DNA from: Candidatus Nanopelagicales bacterium
Lineage (GTDB): Bacteria > Actinomycetota > Actinomycetes > S36-B12
Length of the DNA stretch: 64,000 nucleotides
Reading direction: 5' to 3'
NCBI GenBank assembly: GCA_030827125.1
Contig: JAURFD010000007.1
Location: 62,001 to 126,000 of the forward strand
The position numbers and the translations under genes were made by a program. Positions within the stretch are counted from its first letter, which is position 1. Each line of letters starts with the position of its first letter. This document shows positions 60,848 through 64,000 of the stretch, piece after piece. A model generated the notes under the pieces. That model was not told where the DNA came from. It saw nothing but the letters and a program-made list of their open reading frames with translations, and did no database searches.

Positions 60848-61305
60848 GGAGCGCACGCTAGTGGGCCGAGCGTGGGGTCCCCGGAGTGGGCTGAGCGTGC
60901 TATCCCCGGGCGGTCCCGGTGTCTGCTGTCATCCACAGGGGGGACAACTCGGCGGTGGATGGTGCATAACTTCGCGTTCACCAGGGGGCTAACCGAGGGT
61001 CATGTGCACAACATGAGGAGGTATTTTTCCTGCACATGGGGAGGACGGCGTTTTCCCAGGTCAGAGGGCATAAGTCGGACACATCTGCGAAGTTGTCCCC
61101 ACGGCTATCCCCAGCCTGTGAACACGCCCCCGGTGCGACCGTCCGAACATATCCCCAGCCTGTCCACAGGGGTGCCGGCGAGGTCCTGGACGGCGCACGG
61201 GCGCTGCCCTAGGTTCGCGGTCGGCAAGGGCGGCGTCGGACCCCCCTGGTAGATGTGACAGAGCGGATCCGTGACGGGCGGATCGCCCACGGTGAAGGAG
61301 GGTCG
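60848..61305. other. Long intergenic region upstream of dnaB with DnaA-box-like repeats
   Basis: This 458-bp gene-free region contains TCATCCACA (60929-60937), TTGTCCCCA (61093-61101) and CTGTCCACA (61160-61168), each one mismatch from a DnaA box, and the direct repeat TATCCCCAGCCTGT at 61106-61119 and 61150-61163. AGGAGGTATTTTTCCT near 61015 is a small AT-rich inverted repeat. GAAGGAGGG before 61306 is the dnaB ribosome site. No tRNA or small-ORF signal was found. Confidence 0.5.
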
Positions 61306-62658
61306 ATGAGCGTCGCGGAGTTCCCGGTGCAGGCGCATGAGGGCCCTGACCGCACCCCTCCTCAAGACGTCGCCGCCGAGCAGTCCGTGCTTGGAGCGAT
61401 GATGCTGAGCAAGGACGCCATTGCCGACGTGGTCGAGGAGTTGCGACAGGGCGATTTCTACCGGCCCGCGCACGGCACGATCTACGACGCGATCCTCGAC
61501 ATCTACGGCCGGGGTGACCCCGCCGATGCGGTGACGGTGGCAGCCGATCTCACGAAGAGCGGCGAGATCGGTCGTGTCGGGGGAGTGTCCTACCTGCACA
61601 CACTCGTATCGATGGTGCCGACGGCGGCCAACGCTGGCTACTACGCGCGCATCGTCAAGGAGCGGGCAGTCCTTCGACGACTTGTTGAGGCCGGCACGCG
61701 CATCGTGCAGATGGGATACGCCGGCGAGGGTGACGTCGACGATGTCGTTGACCGTGCACAGGCCGAGGTCTACGAGGTCACCGAACGCCGGACTGCGGAG
61801 GACTATCTCCCGCTGCGCGATCTCATGGACGGTGCGCTGACCGAGATCGAGGCGATCGCGAACCGCGGCGGCGATATGGTGGGAGTGCCGACCGGCTTTG
61901 CGGATCTCGACACGCTGACCAATGGTTTGCACTCCGGACAGTTGGTTATCGTGGCGGCGCGTCCCGCTGTCGGCAAGTCCACCCTGGCCGTGGATATCGC
62001 GCGAAATGCGTCGGTCAAGCACAACTTGACGAGCGTGATCTTCTCGCTGGAGATGGGACGCAACGAGATCCTCATGCGTCTGTTGTCGGCGGAAGCGCAG
62101 GTGCCGCTCCATCACATGCGCAGCGGCAACATGAGTGATGGCGACTGGCAGAAGCTCGCCACCAAGATGGGCACGGTAAGTGAGGCCCCGCTGTTCATTG
62201 ACGATTCGCCCAACCTCACCATGATGGAGATCCGCGCGAAGTGTCGACGGCTCAAGCAGCGGCACAACCTTCGTCTTGTCGTCGTCGACTACATGCAGCT
62301 CATGACCAGTGGCAAGAAGGTGGAGAGCCGGCAGCAGGAAGTGAGCGAGTTTTCCCGTTCATTGAAATTGCTGGCCAAAGAACTCGAAGTTCCCGTCATC
62401 GCGGTGAGTCAGTTGAACCGTGGCCCGGAGCAGCGCACTGACAAACGGCCCCTCCTGTCCGACCTTCGCGAAAGCGGGTCGCTGGAACAGGATGCGGACA
62501 TGGTGATCCTGCTCCACCGCGAGGACGCCTACGAGCGAGAGTCGCCCCGCGCGGGCGAGGCAGACTTCATCGTCGCCAAGCACCGCAACGGCCCCACATC
62601 CACCATCACGGTGGCCTTCCAAGGTCACTACTCCCGTTTCGTCGATATGGCCCAGTAG
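61306..62658 (+). CDS. dnaB: Replicative DNA helicase DnaB
   Basis: A 450-aa hexameric helicase: N-terminal domain (PPQDVAAEQSVLGAMMLSKDAIADVVE), linker helix and RecA-like C-domain with Walker A ARPAVGKST (about 220-228), Walker B LRLVVVDYMQLM and the arginine-finger region SDLRESGSLEQDADMVILLHRE. No intein interrupts it, unlike many mycobacterial dnaB genes. Probably loaded by DciA. ATG 61306 is fixed by GGAGGG 5 nt upstream. Confidence 0.97.
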   Translation: MSVAEFPVQAHEGPDRTPPQDVAAEQSVLGAMMLSKDAIADVVEELRQGDFYRPAHGTIYDAILDIYGRGDPADAVTVAADLTKSGEIGRVGGVSYLHTLVSMVPTAANAGYYARIVKERAVLRRLVEAGTRIVQMGYAGEGDVDDVVDRAQAEVYEVTERRTAEDYLPLRDLMDGALTEIEAIANRGGDMVGVPTGFADLDTLTNGLHSGQLVIVAARPAVGKSTLAVDIARNASVKHNLTSVIFSLEMGRNEILMRLLSAEAQVPLHHMRSGNMSDGDWQKLATKMGTVSEAPLFIDDSPNLTMMEIRAKCRRLKQRHNLRLVVVDYMQLMTSGKKVESRQQEVSEFSRSLKLLAKELEVPVIAVSQLNRGPEQRTDKRPLLSDLRESGSLEQDADMVILLHREDAYERESPRAGEADFIVAKHRNGPTSTITVAFQGHYSRFVDMAQ

Positions 62659-62687
62659 ACGCCGTCCGACTGTTTCGGCGACATGGA

Positions 62688-62987
62688 CTAGGCGGTTGCG
62701 AAAGCTAGGGCTTCGTCAAGATAAGGGGCCCAGTCTTCGACCGCGGAGACTTCAACCCACTCCTTGAACCTCCGACCGGAGGGCGCAACGGCAACACCGC
62801 GGCCGGAGTCGATGAGTTCGCTCACGCGAGTGGCTGGCAACTTGACCACCATGCCATCGGATTTGTAGCCGGGCATGGCCACGAAGGCTTTGCCCGCGCG
62901 GACGCAGGCAAAGCCAAACATCGTGCCCTCCTCAAGAGTGCCGGCCGCGATGAAGGGTGCGACCTCATCCCAAAATCGCTCGCTCAC
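62688..62987 (-). CDS. TfoX N-terminal domain-like protein
   Basis: A 99-aa alpha/beta protein: SERFWDEVAPFIAAGTLEEGTMFGFACVRAGKAFVAMPGYKSDGMVVKLPATRVSELIDSGRGV ... WVEVSAVEDWAPYLDEALAFA. The TMFGF..G.AF.....G.L.LKL pattern is that of stand-alone TfoX_N/YjbR-like domains; function unknown. The GTG at 62987 is set by AAGGGGAG upstream. Converges with dnaB. Confidence 0.75.
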   Translation of the reverse strand: MSERFWDEVAPFIAAGTLEEGTMFGFACVRAGKAFVAMPGYKSDGMVVKLPATRVSELIDSGRGVAVAPSGRRFKEWVEVSAVEDWAPYLDEALAFATA

Positions 62988-63088
62988 GGTGCTCCCCTTA
63001 CTGGCCGGCCATGCGGCGCGGCTACGTCCTCCGTGCCAGTGTTGATTACCGACCTCGCTCAACATGTGTCAATCGATAGATTCGAGGG

Positions 63089-64000
63089 GTGCGGGCAGTT
63101 CAGGTAACCGATATCGGCCATATCGAGGTCAGAGAGATTCCCCTGCCGACGCCGCGTGCCGGCGAAGTCCTCATCGACGTGCTCGCCTGCGGACTGTGCG
63201 GCACTGACCGGCACATCGTGCGCGGTGAGTACCCCAGCGCGCTGCCGCGCGTGCTCGGCCATGAGTTCGGTGGCCGTGTCCGGTGGAGCCCGCCTGAATC
63301 CTCGTGGTCGCCTGGTGACCTGGTCTCGGTGGACCCCAACATCTCGTGCGTTGACTGCGCGGACTGTCGCGCTGGCCGGGTGGCCCTGTGCCCCGACCGG
63401 TATGCGCTCGGCGTGGATACCGATGGTGGTCTCAGTGAAGTTGTGGCCGTGCCGGAATCGCAGTTGTTTCGGATCGCTGACGTAGATCCGCTGCACCTGG
63501 CGTTCGTTGAACCGCTTGCCTGCTGCCTGCGCGGGATGGACTTGGCCGAGTTTCACGGCGGCGAGTCTGTGGCCATCGTGGGCGGTGGCGTCATGGGACA
63601 GCTCGTGGTGCAACTGGTCGCACGGGCGGGAGCCTCGCGCATCACCCTCATTACCCGCCAGGCCGCCAAGCGGCAATTGGCTGAGCGGATGGGTGCCACG
63701 GACTCCTACGCACCGGATGATGCAACGGTGCTGGAACGAACCTTCGATGTCGTCTTCGAGTGCGCCGGGACACTGGATTCGGTAGAGCAGTCACTCACAC
63801 TCGCCCGACGTGGCGGTTCGGTCATCCTCCTCGGCATCCCGCCGGAGGGAGCAACCCTCCCCGTCAGTCCCTTCACTTTGGTCGTCGACGAACTACGTGT
63901 GCAGGGGTCCTTCCTCAATCCGTTGACCCAGGAGCGCGCGGCCGAGTTGGTGGGGGAAGGCGTCCTCGACCTCACCCCACTCGTGTCCCGGGTGCTCACC
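63089..64000 (+). CDS. Zinc-dependent MDR alcohol/polyol dehydrogenase (C-terminus beyond window)
   Basis: 304 residues are visible with no stop. Catalytic zinc site CGLCGTD (about 34-40) and GHEFGG; structural zinc cysteines CVDCADCRAGRVALC (about 89-103); Rossmann motif VGGGVMGQLVVQLVARAG (about 170-187). Closest in pattern to threonine/sorbitol dehydrogenases; substrate unknown. The GTG at 63089 gives VRAVQVTD, the usual MDR opening, though only GAGG 3 nt upstream supports it. Confidence 0.9.
   Translation, partial: MRAVQVTDIGHIEVREIPLPTPRAGEVLIDVLACGLCGTDRHIVRGEYPSALPRVLGHEFGGRVRWSPPESSWSPGDLVSVDPNISCVDCADCRAGRVALCPDRYALGVDTDGGLSEVVAVPESQLFRIADVDPLHLAFVEPLACCLRGMDLAEFHGGESVAIVGGGVMGQLVVQLVARAGASRITLITRQAAKRQLAERMGATDSYAPDDATVLERTFDVVFECAGTLDSVEQSLTLARRGGSVILLGIPPEGATLPVSPFTLVVDELRVQGSFLNPLTQERAAELVGEGVLDLTPLVSRVLT

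Noticed and set aside
60044-61252. 402-aa plus-strand frame across the MATE gene and dnaB upstream region
   Set aside because: Glu/Arg-rich antisense shadow of MATE with no domain; its 3' part covers DnaA-box-like DNA.
1-64000. Mobile elements, phage genes, toxin-antitoxin or defence systems
   Set aside because: No transposase, integrase, restriction, CRISPR or toxin family was recognised; the accessory segment 20.7-31.5 kb is metabolic and has no flanking insertion repeats that I could see.

Overview
The window is the replication-origin region of a high-GC actinobacterial chromosome. Evidence: a dnaA-dnaN-recF-dciA-gyrB-gyrA block facing left, an rpmH-rnpA/yidD-yidC-jag-rsmG-parA-parB block facing right, two parS sites, DnaA-box clusters, frequent GTG starts and actinobacteria-restricted families (DUF3566, DLW-39, DUF5318, DUF5522, DUF6049, CwlM, MviN-type pseudokinase). 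Gene order follows Mycobacterium tuberculosis Rv0001-Rv0009 on the left and Rv3924c-Rv3907c on the right, then continues into the equivalent of Rv0049-Rv0058 (DUF5318, ponA, GT87, rpsF-ssb-rpsR-rplI, dnaB). The genus cannot be fixed from the sequence. No phage, insertion sequence, CRISPR array or rRNA operon was seen.

Layout. 1-4.4 kb: cyclophilin PpiA (cut by the window edge), an orphan response regulator, tRNA-Ala, an MFS transporter, DLW-39, tRNA-Ile and a TetR regulator. 4.5-14.4 kb: gyrase, dciA, recF, dnaN, the probable oriC and dnaA. 14.7-20.7 kb: rpmH, an in-frame RnpA-YidD fusion, yidC, jag, rsmG, a divergent DapB-like reductase and the parABS locus. 20.7-31.5 kb is accessory: a GntR-controlled hydroxyproline/D-amino-acid-type catabolic operon, a DCC protein, DUF2071, a membrane-anchored sulfite-oxidase-like enzyme, a hydrolase, a Ddl-type ligase and an aminotransferase. 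31.5-43.3 kb: cwlM, trxA, trxB, an anti-sigma factor, sigM, a separate pseudokinase, murJ, DUF6049, Nudix and pcnA. 43.3-55.6 kb: membrane proteins, two MFS pumps, an aldo/keto reductase, class A PBP, GT87 and exonuclease III. 55.9-64 kb: the ribosomal S6/SSB/S18/L9 operon, a three-gene PTP/GATase/HAD operon, a MATE pump, dnaB and an alcohol dehydrogenase cut by the right edge.

How it works together. The core is replication initiation and segregation (DnaA, DnaN, DnaB, DciA, gyrase, SSB, ParABS), membrane-protein biogenesis (RnpA/YidD/YidC/Jag) and envelope control (CwlM, pseudokinase, MurJ, SigM, PBP). Points deserving a second look: the RnpA-YidD fusion; parS sites carried in a small ORF that looks like a detached ParA N-terminus; a DapB homologue lacking its catalytic histidines; separate MurJ and pseudokinase genes; a CwlM lacking a zinc ligand; a possible S6:S18-type leader that pairs with the rpsF Shine-Dalgarno; DnaA-box-like sequences before dnaB, gyrB and parB; and a family of intergenic palindromes built on the core TCGCCGAGTG(T/C)GCAC.
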